Shown here: positions 10,839 to 17,749 of the stretch, in pieces
Layout of the letters: each line of letters starts with the position of its first letter
Position numbering within the stretch: position 1 is the stretch's first letter
From: Gammaproteobacteria bacterium
GTDB lineage: Bacteria; Pseudomonadota; Gammaproteobacteria; Chromatiales; Chromatiaceae
Assembly: GCA_020445255.1 (NCBI GenBank)
Contig: JAGRGY010000018.1
Span: forward strand, 27,509-63,631
DNA: 36,123 bases
Direction of reading: 5' to 3'
The notes under the pieces: generated by a model
Database searches by the model: none
What the model was told of the DNA's origin: nothing
What the model saw: the letters and a program-made list of their open reading frames with translations, nothing else
Translations under genes and position numbers: made by a program

Positions 10839-11447
10839 ATGAACAAAACCTACAGGATTCTCGACAGCGCGACGATCTGCGACGGCTTCTTCACGCTCAA
10901 GCGCTACCGCCTGCAGCACGGCAGTTTCGACGGTGGCTGGTGCGACGAGGTTGTGCGTGAGCGGGTCGAGAACCTGGCCGCGGTCTCGGTGCTGTTGTTC
11001 GACCCGGATCGCGACGAGCTGGTGCTGGTTGAGCAGTTCCGGATCGGCATGATGGGTGTGGCCGATCCGCCCTGGGCACTGGAGACCGTGTCCGGCCTGT
11101 GCGACACAGCCCACGAGGCCCCCGACGAGGTGGCCCGGCGCGAGGTCATCGAGGAGTCCGGCTGCACGCTGCGGGCACTGACCCATATCGGCGAATTCCA
11201 CGTCAGCCCGGGCATGACGGTCGAGCGCATCAATCTGTACTGCGGCTGGGTCGACGCGACCACGGCCGACGGCATCCACGGATTGCCGCACGAGGGTGAG
11301 GAGATTCGTGTCGTCACACTGCCGCGCGCCGAAGCGGTGCGCGAGCTGTTCGGCCGGCTCAATTCGACCAGCGTCATCATGGCCCTGCAGTGGCTCGAGG
11401 CGCACCGCGAGCGGGTCCTGCACGAGTGGGGCTGGAAACCTGGTTGA
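10839..11447 (+). CDS. Nudix hydrolase, ADP-ribose pyrophosphatase type (NudF-like)
   Basis: The 202-residue product resembles NudF, which hydrolyses ADP-ribose to AMP and ribose 5-phosphate. It has a beta-rich N-terminus (ATICDGFFTLKRYRLQHGSF) and VLVEQFRIG, then the Nudix helix with REVIEESG at 101-108, whose glutamates bind metal. The box is odd: six residues instead of five lie between Gly86 and Glu93, so a one-residue insertion sits in the loop. HVSPGMTVERINLY and the tail with TSVIMALQWL fit the family. The ATG at 10839 was chosen because an earlier in-frame ATG at 10797 lies before the terminator hairpin. The Nudix family is sure; the exact substrate is inferred. Confidence 0.85.
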   Translation: MNKTYRILDSATICDGFFTLKRYRLQHGSFDGGWCDEVVRERVENLAAVSVLLFDPDRDELVLVEQFRIGMMGVADPPWALETVSGLCDTAHEAPDEVARREVIEESGCTLRALTHIGEFHVSPGMTVERINLYCGWVDATTADGIHGLPHEGEEIRVVTLPRAEAVRELFGRLNSTSVIMALQWLEAHRERVLHEWGWKPG

Positions 11448-11683
11448 CGGTCCCGATCCGGGGTCGTGGCCGAATCAGCGCGGGAGGGCGGCCAGGTGCG
11501 GCAGCCACCGATTCGGCTGGCCGGGGGTGTGGCGGTGGTGGTCCGCAGGCCCGTCGGTGGCCTCGCGGCTGGCGGGCAGCGGGAAGCGGCGCCTGGGTGC
11601 GATGGGGTACCGGGGTGGACGACGCGCCGCAGAGGTCGGTTTCCCAGTCAAGTTCGTGACCGGTCAGCCGATATCACCAACGC

Positions 11684-11713
11684 AACGTAATTCGATGTAA
11701 TTCAACGTAATTG
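11684..11713 (+). repeat. Three tandem 10-bp repeats (GTAATT core)
   Basis: AACGTAATTC, GATGTAATTC and AACGTAATTG follow one another without gaps, so the GTAATT core recurs every 10 bp, close to one helical turn. They lie about 265 bp upstream of the diguanylate cyclase start. They could be phased protein-binding sites or a chance microrepeat. Confidence 0.7.
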
Positions 11714-11747
11714 CTGGTGGTGCCGGCGACGCTGTATGGATTTTCGC

Positions 11748-11763
11748 TTGGAACATGTACCAA
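11748..11763 (+). promoter_or_regulatory. 16-bp near-perfect dyad, possible operator
   Basis: TTGGAACATGTACCAA is symmetric except for one opposed A/A pair in each half (14 of 16 positions). It lies about 215 bp upstream of the cyclase gene. The size fits a site for a dimeric helix-turn-helix regulator. The regulator is unknown. Confidence 0.4.
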
Positions 11764-11977
11764 AGGGACCTCGCTGCGCGCAGGCAGCGGGCAAACCGCC
11801 ATTCGACCGCCGCCATGGATCCCGCCATCCGGCCGGCGCGCGGTCGCCGTGCGCATGCCGCTCGATGGCGGTCCACGACGACGTGGGCCTGCCGGGTGGT
11901 TGCGTAGCAGGTTGGGCACAGGACAAGCGGAATGTCGCTGATGTCATCCACCGGCGCGTGACCCGAGCCGCCTGATC

Positions 11978-13057
11978 ATGTCCAGCTCCGACGGCAAAAG
12001 CATCGTGCACGGGGAACCGAATACCTGTGATGCGTTCCCCCTGCTACAGAACGACACCCCCGAACGGGCCGCTGAGATATTTCGCCTGGGGCTGCAACAG
12101 CTGAGCCGGTTCCAGGCGCCGCCAATCCCGCTGAACTACGCGCTGTGTTACTTCTACTCAGCGGGCACCGATCTGCGCCTCAGGGAAAAGATGGACGCGG
12201 TTCTCGGTGGAGGATGGCAGTTTGAGGTTGCCCGCGACTTGTTTCTGCGCTTCCTGACGCCCTGCAACGACGTCTCTATGGCTGAGCTGCAGAAGGAACT
12301 GCTGGTATTGATCAATGGCGTGGTCGAATCCGCCGTAAACACGAACCGCAGTACGGTTCAGCACACCGAGGCGCTCGATCGGCAGATCGATCGCCTTGAG
12401 GACTGCCAGGATCCGAAACAGGCGCTGCAGATTGCCAACGAGGTGCTTAACGAGGCGCGTCTTCTCGCCAACGATTCGCGGATGCTGGCTTCCGACATGC
12501 AGGATGCGGCAGGTGAGATAGTCAGGCTCAAGGAAGAACTCATGCACGCCAGGCGCGAGGCATCGGTCGACCCGCTGACAGGCTTGAGCAATCGGCGGAC
12601 ATTCGACTCGACGCTGCTAAACCTGGTGGCCGTGGACGAGCCGTTCACGCTGATCATGATGGATGTGGATCATTTCAAGCGGATCAACGACGAGCACGGT
12701 CACCTGGTCGGGGACCGTGTATTGCGGCAGCTGGCTAAACTCGTCTCCGCCCGCACCCGGGCAACGGACGTGGTGTCGCGTTACGGTGGCGAGGAGTTCG
12801 CGATACTGCTGCCGCGAACCCGGATCTACGAAGGCAAACAGATCGCCGAAAAGATGCGTTCGGGCATCGGCGGTATGAACATGCGCCGCACGGACACCGG
12901 TGTGCAACTCGGGCGGGTCACATCCTCGTTCGGCGTCGCCGAATACCAACGTGGGGAAGCGATCGAAGCGCTGATCGCGCGTGCCGACAGCGCCCTCTAC
13001 AGCGCGAAGCGGAATGGCCGCGATCGCGTGGAGTTGTCGTCGCAGGTCGTGGCCTGA
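11978..13057 (+). CDS. Diguanylate cyclase (GGDEF domain)
   Basis: The C-terminal ~165 residues form a GGDEF domain that makes cyclic di-GMP from two GTP. It starts at DPLTGLSNRRTFD, has the metal-binding MMDVDHFKRINDEHGH, and carries the active-site GGEEF at 270-274. RATD at 261-264 is the RxxD inhibitory site at its normal distance from GGEEF, so product feedback is expected. The N-terminal ~190 residues are soluble and helical, ending in a coiled coil (EIVRLKEELMHARREAS). I do not recognise this part as a known sensor, and no membrane span is visible. The ATG at 11978 lacks a clear ribosome-binding site. A PilZ c-di-GMP receptor gene lies 19 kb away in the window. Confidence 0.93.
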   Translation: MSSSDGKSIVHGEPNTCDAFPLLQNDTPERAAEIFRLGLQQLSRFQAPPIPLNYALCYFYSAGTDLRLREKMDAVLGGGWQFEVARDLFLRFLTPCNDVSMAELQKELLVLINGVVESAVNTNRSTVQHTEALDRQIDRLEDCQDPKQALQIANEVLNEARLLANDSRMLASDMQDAAGEIVRLKEELMHARREASVDPLTGLSNRRTFDSTLLNLVAVDEPFTLIMMDVDHFKRINDEHGHLVGDRVLRQLAKLVSARTRATDVVSRYGGEEFAILLPRTRIYEGKQIAEKMRSGIGGMNMRRTDTGVQLGRVTSSFGVAEYQRGEAIEALIARADSALYSAKRNGRDRVELSSQVVA

Positions 13058-13237
13058 GCGCCGGTCGATCGGTCATTGTGCGTGCCCCCGCGCGTGCAAG
13101 CAGTAAAGCCATGCCTGCCGCTGGACTCACCGGGTTATCGCAACCGTATTGACGGCGTCGCGCAATCGTCTGGCTGGCGCCGGCAGCGCCGCGCCATGCA
13201 TCGGTTGGGATCAATCGGTATCGCTGCCGGCGGCCGT

Positions 13238-13657
13238 TCAATTCGTCGCCGATGCGGTGATCCAGGCCGGATAGCCGCCTTGCAGCACCTTGGCCTTTTC
13301 GAAGCCCGCAATGCGCAGTGCGAACTGGGCCTTGGCCGACAGCAGGCCGGTATCGCAGTACAGCAGCAGCGTGCGATCGGTAGGCAGTTCGTCGCGATGG
13401 GCGAGGATCTGTCGCCACTCGATATTGATGGCACCGTCCATGTGTCCGCGTTCGTACTGTTCGCTGTTGCGTGCATCCACGATGAAGAAGCTGGCGAGGC
13501 CGGCTTCCTGCACCTGCGCCGCGCTGAGCGCGCCGTCGCCGTAAGACGTGAACTCCATGTACTCCTGGATTGCCTCCAATGCCGCGTCGTCGTCGGCGGC
13601 GGCGAACTGGGGTGCGAGCAAGACGAGAAGGGAGCCGAGGAAAAGCAGGTTTCGCAT
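13238..13657 (-). CDS. Periplasmic rhodanese-like protein
   Basis: The 139-residue product has a signal peptide (MRNLLFLGSLLVLLAPQFAAA) and one rhodanese domain. The domain shows FFIVDARNSEQYERGHMDGA and an active-site loop starting at Cys101 (YCDTGLLSA), so sulfur transfer or sulfide/thiosulfate chemistry in the periplasm is possible. The ATG at 13657 was chosen because CAGGA precedes it and it opens the signal peptide. An earlier in-frame start at 13687 would add ten polar residues ahead of the signal. The gene stands 249 bp after the secretin-domain gene. A sulfur-metabolism link fits sat in the same window but is inference. Confidence 0.88.
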   Translation of the reverse strand: MRNLLFLGSLLVLLAPQFAAADDDAALEAIQEYMEFTSYGDGALSAAQVQEAGLASFFIVDARNSEQYERGHMDGAINIEWRQILAHRDELPTDRTLLLYCDTGLLSAKAQFALRIAGFEKAKVLQGGYPAWITASATN

Positions 13658-13861
13658 GTTTGATTCCTGAGTTTGGGTGGTCCGCAAGGTAGCATGGCTG
13701 CGCCCGAGTTTACCGTCACTTCGCCTTGTTTCGCCGTGAGGACGCGATGGCCTTTACCACGAGCGGCCATCGTGCTGTGCCACAGCATGCCGATACCGGA
13801 GCGCTGCATGGCGGGGGCCGGTCACTCGACACGCCGGCGTGCGCCCGCCGCGCCAATGGCC

Positions 13862-13903
13862 GTGCGCCGTGCAGACCCGGGCAGTGCCGGACGCACGGCG
13901 CAC
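13862..13903 (-). other. 3' stem-loop after the secretin-domain gene
   Basis: A perfect 11-bp inverted repeat, GTGCGCCGTGC with GCACGGCGCAC, encloses 20 nt that contain a further CCGG/CCGG stem. It begins 4 bp past the stop of the minus-strand gene at 13907. There is no T tract, so it may stabilise the 3' end or belong to a rho-dependent end. Confidence 0.5.
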
Positions 13904-13906
13904 CCG

Positions 13907-14716
13907 TCAATCGACGGCCATCACACGCAGGTCGATCTGGCGATCGTTGCTGCGCTGCGTCTGTACGTGTCGTCCGATGGCGTCGCGTTTGTCGTTGTCG
14001 CTTCCACCGACAGCGCCGAGACTGAGCCAGTCGCCGAGCCGGCCGCGCAGCACCGTCGATGCGTGTTCGACGTCAAACGCGCCGCCCGGTGCCTGACGCT
14101 CGTGCTGCTGATAGATCTCGACCGTGACCTGGTCGCCATGCACGCGAGGCAGTGCATAGAAACCCGTCAAGGCATCGCGGTAACTCACATCGAACCCCTG
14201 GATCAGCTGGTTGCCGATGACCTGCTGGTGGGCGCGGTAGACCGGTACCGACTGGCCGGCACGGATCAACGCGGCCCGGCCGTCGAGGGCCTGCACGCGC
14301 TGCGTGCCGTCGTCTCGGCCGCGGGTCTGGAATTCCTGGTAGTACGCCTGTGCGCCGGGGCGCCGCGGGGCACGGCCGATGCGTACCTCGTCGCTCGCCG
14401 CGCCGTAGCCGATGTCTGTTGCCGACATGCCCATGCGGCCGGACTGTCGCACCTCGATCAGCAGCCGCCTTGCGGGACGGTCGATCTGCGCGAGCAGTTC
14501 CCTGACGGCGGCGATCTGCTGCGCCGACCCACGCACGATCAGCTTGTCGTGAAAGGCCGAGGCGCCGCCACCGCCGCCGAGCAGCGGACGCACCGTGTCG
14601 ACCAATGCAGCGGCCGGCTGGCTGCGGACGGTGAAGGTCGCGACGCCGACCGGGTCCTGGGCGGCGGCATATGGTGACCCGAGCAGCATTAGAAAGATCA
14701 GCAGAACATAGGGCAT
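13907..14716 (-). CDS. Exported protein with secretin-type short (N) domain
   Basis: The 269-residue product starts with a signal peptide (MPYVLLIFLMLLGSPYAAAQ). The next segment resembles the short N-domain of type II/III secretins and PilQ: VATFTVRSQPAAALVDTVRPLL, a glycine run, DKLIVRGSAQQIAAVRELL and AQIDRPARRLLIEV. No secretin pore domain follows. The second half contains beta-strand-like segments and ends in RQIDLRVMAVD. It is probably a periplasmic, possibly outer-membrane-associated, protein of unknown role. GGAGGTG stands just upstream of the ATG. It lies 90 bp after the acetyltransferase gene on the same strand and could be in the roxA transcript. The domain call is moderately sure; the function is unknown. 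Confidence 0.78.
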   Translation of the reverse strand: MPYVLLIFLMLLGSPYAAAQDPVGVATFTVRSQPAAALVDTVRPLLGGGGGASAFHDKLIVRGSAQQIAAVRELLAQIDRPARRLLIEVRQSGRMGMSATDIGYGAASDEVRIGRAPRRPGAQAYYQEFQTRGRDDGTQRVQALDGRAALIRAGQSVPVYRAHQQVIGNQLIQGFDVSYRDALTGFYALPRVHGDQVTVEIYQQHERQAPGGAFDVEHASTVLRGRLGDWLSLGAVGGSDNDKRDAIGRHVQTQRSNDRQIDLRVMAVD

Positions 14717-14806
14717 GACGACACCTCCGCACCGTGTGTGGCAATTGTAGGTGACGGCATCCGCGTGCGCGGCGCGGGGACGCCGACGCCGGCCGGGTGG
14801 CTGGCG

Positions 14807-15235
14807 TCAGCGATTCAGCAATCGGCACATGCGACGGTGATCGATGCCGGCATCGATGAACACGTCGCCCTCGGCGATGAAGCCGTGCCGCTCATAAAAG
14901 GGTACTGCGCTGCATTGCGCATTCAGAAAGACCTGCGGCAGGTCGCGTTGTGCAGCGATGTCCAGCAGCGCTCGCAGCATATCGCCTCCGATCCCCTGGC
15001 CACGATGGGACGCGAGCACGGCCATGCGCCCGATGTGGCCGTTGGCGAGCAGCCGGCCCGTGCCTATCGCGCCGTAGCGGTCGTCAGTGGCCAGCACATG
15101 CAGGGCATCCGCGTCGTGTTCATCGTGTTCGAGCTCGCTGGGGACGCCCTGTTCTTCGACGAATACCGCGACCCGTATCGCCAGCAGCTTTTCGCGATGC
15201 GCCTGCCAGTCGACCGCTGTAATTGAGACCGTCAT
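14807..15235 (-). CDS. GNAT-family N-acetyltransferase, coupled to roxA
   Basis: The product has 142 residues when started at the ATG at 15235. GNAT features are visible: VFVEEQGVP near the N-terminus, the acetyl-CoA-binding loop HRGQGIGGDMLRALL, then VFLNAQCSAVPFYERHGF, a typical C-terminal end in ElaA/YjcF-like enzymes. The start overlaps the roxA stop in ATGA, a 4-nt overlap that usually means translational coupling. The frame is open upstream into roxA, but that part is just roxA in another frame. The substrate is unknown. A small molecule is the family norm, while coupling to a ribosomal oxygenase leaves a protein target open. Confidence 0.9.
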   Translation of the reverse strand: MTVSITAVDWQAHREKLLAIRVAVFVEEQGVPSELEHDEHDADALHVLATDDRYGAIGTGRLLANGHIGRMAVLASHRGQGIGGDMLRALLDIAAQRDLPQVFLNAQCSAVPFYERHGFIAEGDVFIDAGIDHRRMCRLLNR

Positions 15236-16416
15236 TCGTCCTCCGGGTCCGGTTCGAAGATGCCCTGGTTCAACAGGTTCAGCAGCAACTGGCATGCCGG
15301 TTCTCCCGCGGCGATAAGCCGTGTGAGCACATCGATCGAAAGGCGCCTCGTCTGCGCCAACAGCCGGACCGTTGCCCGCAGCATGGCGGGCAGCCGGTGT
15401 TCCTCGCCCTGGACGAACAGTGACACGCCATCACCTCGGTCACTCCACGCCAGACGTGCGGCCGGATGTCGCACGAGGTCTTTCGTGCCGCCGATCCAGG
15501 CGGCGAGATCGGCTGCCTGCCACACGGCGTCCGGCGGCGCGATCTGGAACTGTGGTTTGGGCTCGGTCAGGTAGCATCCGAACCATCGCGCGAATGCCGG
15601 GGAATCCGGGTCGGGCAGCGACGCAAGCAGGCTGCGCGCCTTGGCCTGAGCCGCATCGGTCACCAGCGCCGGGTCTTCGGGGCATGGCGCCTCAGGGTCG
15701 TCGAGACGGGTCTGTCCGGCCAGCGACACGACGTGTTGATACCAGTCCGCGGCGAGTTCGTGCTGACTGGGTGCACGAAAACCGAGCGAGTAGGTCATAC
15801 ATTCGCCATCGGCGGTGCCCCAATGGGCGACACCCGGCGGCAGATACAACACGTCGCCCGGTTCCAGCACAAAGTCTTCATTGGTGTCGAAGCGCGACAG
15901 GATGCGCTGCTCGAGGCCGGGGACCAGGTCGTCATCGCCGTAGGCCCCGTGGCTGAGGCGCCAGCGCCGTCGACCCCGACCCTGCATCAGGAAGACGTCG
16001 TAGGCATCGGTATGCGGGCCGACGCCGCCGCCATCGGCCGCATAGCTGATCATGATGTCGTCGACACGCCATGACGGGACGAAATCGAAAGACTCGATGA
16101 TCCGGGCGACCGCAGGCACGAACTTGTCGACGTCCTGGACAAGCAACGTCCAATCGCGCTCGGGCAGGCCAGCAAAATCTGCATCCTCGAACGGGCCGTG
16201 CCGAACCGTCCATTCTTGCGGTGCGCGGGACACGATCAGGCGCGATTCCACCTCATCGTCGCAGGCGAGCCCGGCGAGCTCGTCGGGCTCGAGCGCGAAC
16301 AGCGCGGGCCGCAGTGCGGCGCGCATCAACAGGGGCCGTTTCTGCCAGATGTCGCGCAGGAACGCAGACCGGTCGATTCCCGCCGGCAGCTGGAGTTTGA
16401 CGGTTTGCCGGGTCAT
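15232..16416 (-). CDS. roxA: Ribosomal oxygenase RoxA-like JmjC/cupin protein (YcfD family)
   Basis: This is a 2-oxoglutarate- and Fe(II)-dependent oxygenase. E. coli YcfD hydroxylates an arginine of ribosomal protein L16. The protein has 394 residues (E. coli 373). The N-terminal signature FLRDIWQKRPLL is followed by the metal triad His135-x-Asp137 (GPHTDAYD) and His198 (GVAHWG), with GDVLYLPPGV before the last His. The C-terminal winged-helix-like dimer domain follows (RLIAAGEPACQLLLNLLNQG). The ATG at 16416 has no ribosome-binding site, and a terminator hairpin ends only 12 nt upstream of it on the same strand, so expression may need read-through. Downstream, a GNAT gene overlaps by 4 nt. 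Family identity is firm; the L16 substrate is carried over from E. coli. Confidence 0.92.
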   Translation of the reverse strand: MTRQTVKLQLPAGIDRSAFLRDIWQKRPLLMRAALRPALFALEPDELAGLACDDEVESRLIVSRAPQEWTVRHGPFEDADFAGLPERDWTLLVQDVDKFVPAVARIIESFDFVPSWRVDDIMISYAADGGGVGPHTDAYDVFLMQGRGRRRWRLSHGAYGDDDLVPGLEQRILSRFDTNEDFVLEPGDVLYLPPGVAHWGTADGECMTYSLGFRAPSQHELAADWYQHVVSLAGQTRLDDPEAPCPEDPALVTDAAQAKARSLLASLPDPDSPAFARWFGCYLTEPKPQFQIAPPDAVWQAADLAAWIGGTKDLVRHPAARLAWSDRGDGVSLFVQGEEHRLPAMLRATVRLLAQTRRLSIDVLTRLIAAGEPACQLLLNLLNQGIFEPDPEDE

Positions 16417-16427
16417 GCGCGGGCAGG

Positions 16428-16463
16428 AAAAAAAAGGACTGTTCCGCTGCGCGGAAACAGTCC
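16428..16463 (-). terminator. Strong terminator hairpin directly upstream of roxA (possible attenuator)
   Basis: On the minus strand GGACTGTTTCCGC pairs with GCGGAACAGTCC (12 pairs, one bulged base) and is followed by eight T residues. It could simply end the EamA transcript. However, it lies just before the roxA start codon, leaving no room for a separate roxA promoter after it. Confidence 0.92.
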
Positions 16464-16480
16464 ATGTGGGAGTTGCTCTT

Positions 16481-16554
16481 CAGGACACGCGTCAGCCGGT
16501 CGATCGGCTGCAGATGGGGGTGTCCTGCCGAACGAATTCAACATTAGGCGGAAC
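16481..16554 (-). promoter_or_regulatory. Structured leader between EamA gene and roxA
   Basis: The minus-strand RNA here can form a nested hairpin: an outer 8-bp stem (CAGGACAC at 16481-16488 with GTGTCCTG at 16520-16527) and an inner 6-bp stem (CAGCCG with CGGCTG). Farther upstream GTTCCGC (minus strand of 16548-16554) is complementary to GCGGAAC in the second arm of the terminator, so an alternative pairing that breaks the terminator is possible. No known riboswitch is recognised. Confidence 0.4.
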
Positions 16555-16578
16555 GGATGCGGCATGACGTGCCCTCGG

Positions 16579-17487
16579 TCACAAACCGTCGGATTGTCGC
16601 AATGGGGACGTCGAACCGCCAGCGGCAGGGCGCTGCATGCCGCCGCCGACCACCAGGCCGGACGCGAGGACCAGCAGCGCGCCCGTGATCGTCCACCAAT
16701 ACAGGGATTCGTCCCAGAGCAGCCAACCGAATGCGGCACCAAACACCACCGAGAAGAACGCGAAAGGTCCGAGTCGTGCGGCCGGCGCGCAACCCATTCC
16801 GCGGGTCAGCAGCAGTTGTCCCAGGGTCGCGAACAGGCCGAGGGAAAGCAACCCTGCAAGCGTATGTCGATCCGGCGTCTGCCAGAGCCATGGAAGTGGT
16901 AGCGCCGAGGCCACGCTGGCGATGGCGGCAAAATAGAACACGGTACGTGATGCGGGTTCGGTGCGTGACAATCGCCGCACCGTCACCTTGGCGACAGCGG
17001 CCAGTGCGCCGCCGACGAGCGCCACCGCAACGACCGGCGCGAAGCGGCTGAAATCGGGAACCAGGATCAGGCCGACGCCGGCAAACCCGACCGCAAGCGC
17101 CAGCGGAACGTGCCAGGTGAACCGCTCACCGAGCCACGCCAGGGCGACGAACGGCATGAACAGCGGCGCGGTGAGTTTGAGCAGCATCGCGTTGGCCAGC
17201 GGCATGTTCGCGATCGCGTAGAAGAAGCAGTACATCGCGCCGAGCCCGGCGGCGCCGCGCAGTAGATGCAGGTGCGGCACACGTGTGCGCAGGTGGCCCT
17301 GGCCGCGGCCCAGCGTCAACAGCAGGAGCAGCGCCAGGCCCACGATGTTGCGCGCAAATACGATCATGCCGTTGTTGAGCCCGGTCGAGAGCAACCGGAT
17401 GCTGACGCCCATCAGCGAGAACATGAGTTCCGAAGCGACGATATACAGGGCACCGCGCAGCAGTGAAGGAGGGGTGGCAACGGGCAT
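16579..17487 (-). CDS. EamA/DMT-family transporter
   Basis: This is a drug/metabolite-type inner-membrane exporter with about ten membrane helices in two EamA repeats. The first begins at GALYIVASELMFSLMGVSIRLL and the second near VVAVALVGGALAAVAKVTVR. The product has 302 residues from the ATG at 17487, normal for the family. FFYAIANMPLANAMLLKLTAPLF is split across the typical helix 3-4 region, and GLLSLGLFATLGQLLLTRG across helices 7-8. The substrate is unknown. The same frame stays open upstream to a TTG at 17559 through a cysteine pattern, CPHC-x5-CHHC, treated separately. Neither start has a clear ribosome-binding site, so the start is uncertain. It is divergent from the OmpA-like gene. 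Confidence 0.88.
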   Translation of the reverse strand: MPVATPPSLLRGALYIVASELMFSLMGVSIRLLSTGLNNGMIVFARNIVGLALLLLLTLGRGQGHLRTRVPHLHLLRGAAGLGAMYCFFYAIANMPLANAMLLKLTAPLFMPFVALAWLGERFTWHVPLALAVGFAGVGLILVPDFSRFAPVVAVALVGGALAAVAKVTVRRLSRTEPASRTVFYFAAIASVASALPLPWLWQTPDRHTLAGLLSLGLFATLGQLLLTRGMGCAPAARLGPFAFFSVVFGAAFGWLLWDESLYWWTITGALLVLASGLVVGGGMQRPAAGGSTSPLRQSDGL

Positions 17488-17616
17488 GTCGGGGGTTTGA
17501 ACGGCTTTGCAATGATGGCACGGTGCCGAATGCAGGCAATGAGGGCAAATCGGGGTCAAAAACAGGCAGTCTGGCGCATATAACCGGATTTGCGGCCGAT
17601 TATTATCTTTCGGGGC

Positions 17617-17644
17617 TTGCAGTTCCGCGAATAGCTGGTTTAAT
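17617..17644 (+). promoter_or_regulatory. Candidate promoter of the OmpA-like gene
   Basis: TTGCAG and TTTAAT (one mismatch to TATAAT) are separated by 16 bp in a locally AT-rich stretch. The start codon would lie about 100 nt from the predicted transcription start. The -35 box is weak. Confidence 0.4.
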
Positions 17645-17749
17645 GCGCGCGTCAGTGTCGGTTATCGGGCACTCGTCGCGAGGGCCGCGGAAGCTGGTTC
17701 TCGCTCCTTTGAATTTCCGCGAAGTTCTCGACAAGCTGGGGAGGAATCC

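Larger units (their letters stand above)
11448..11977 (+). other. 530-bp intergenic region with no supported gene
   Basis: Several short open frames exist on both strands, but none shows protein-like composition, a ribosome-binding site or a motif I recognise. The first part holds competing inverted repeats: GCCGAATC at 11469-11476 with GATTCGGC at 11510-11517, and CGGCCAG at 11489-11495 with CTGGCCG at 11517-11523. The part from about 11670 to 11770 is richer in A and T and carries a 10-bp tandem repeat and a 16-bp dyad. It probably holds regulatory DNA for the cyclase gene that follows. Confidence 0.5.

Noticed and set aside
11684..11713. CRISPR-like array
   Set aside because: The repeats are only 10 bp with no spacers, so they cannot be a CRISPR array.
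11664..11951. A 95-codon minus-strand frame before the cyclase, with a CPTC motif
   Set aside because: No ribosome-binding site, no recognisable domain, and a low-complexity Arg/Ala-rich middle; more likely chance.
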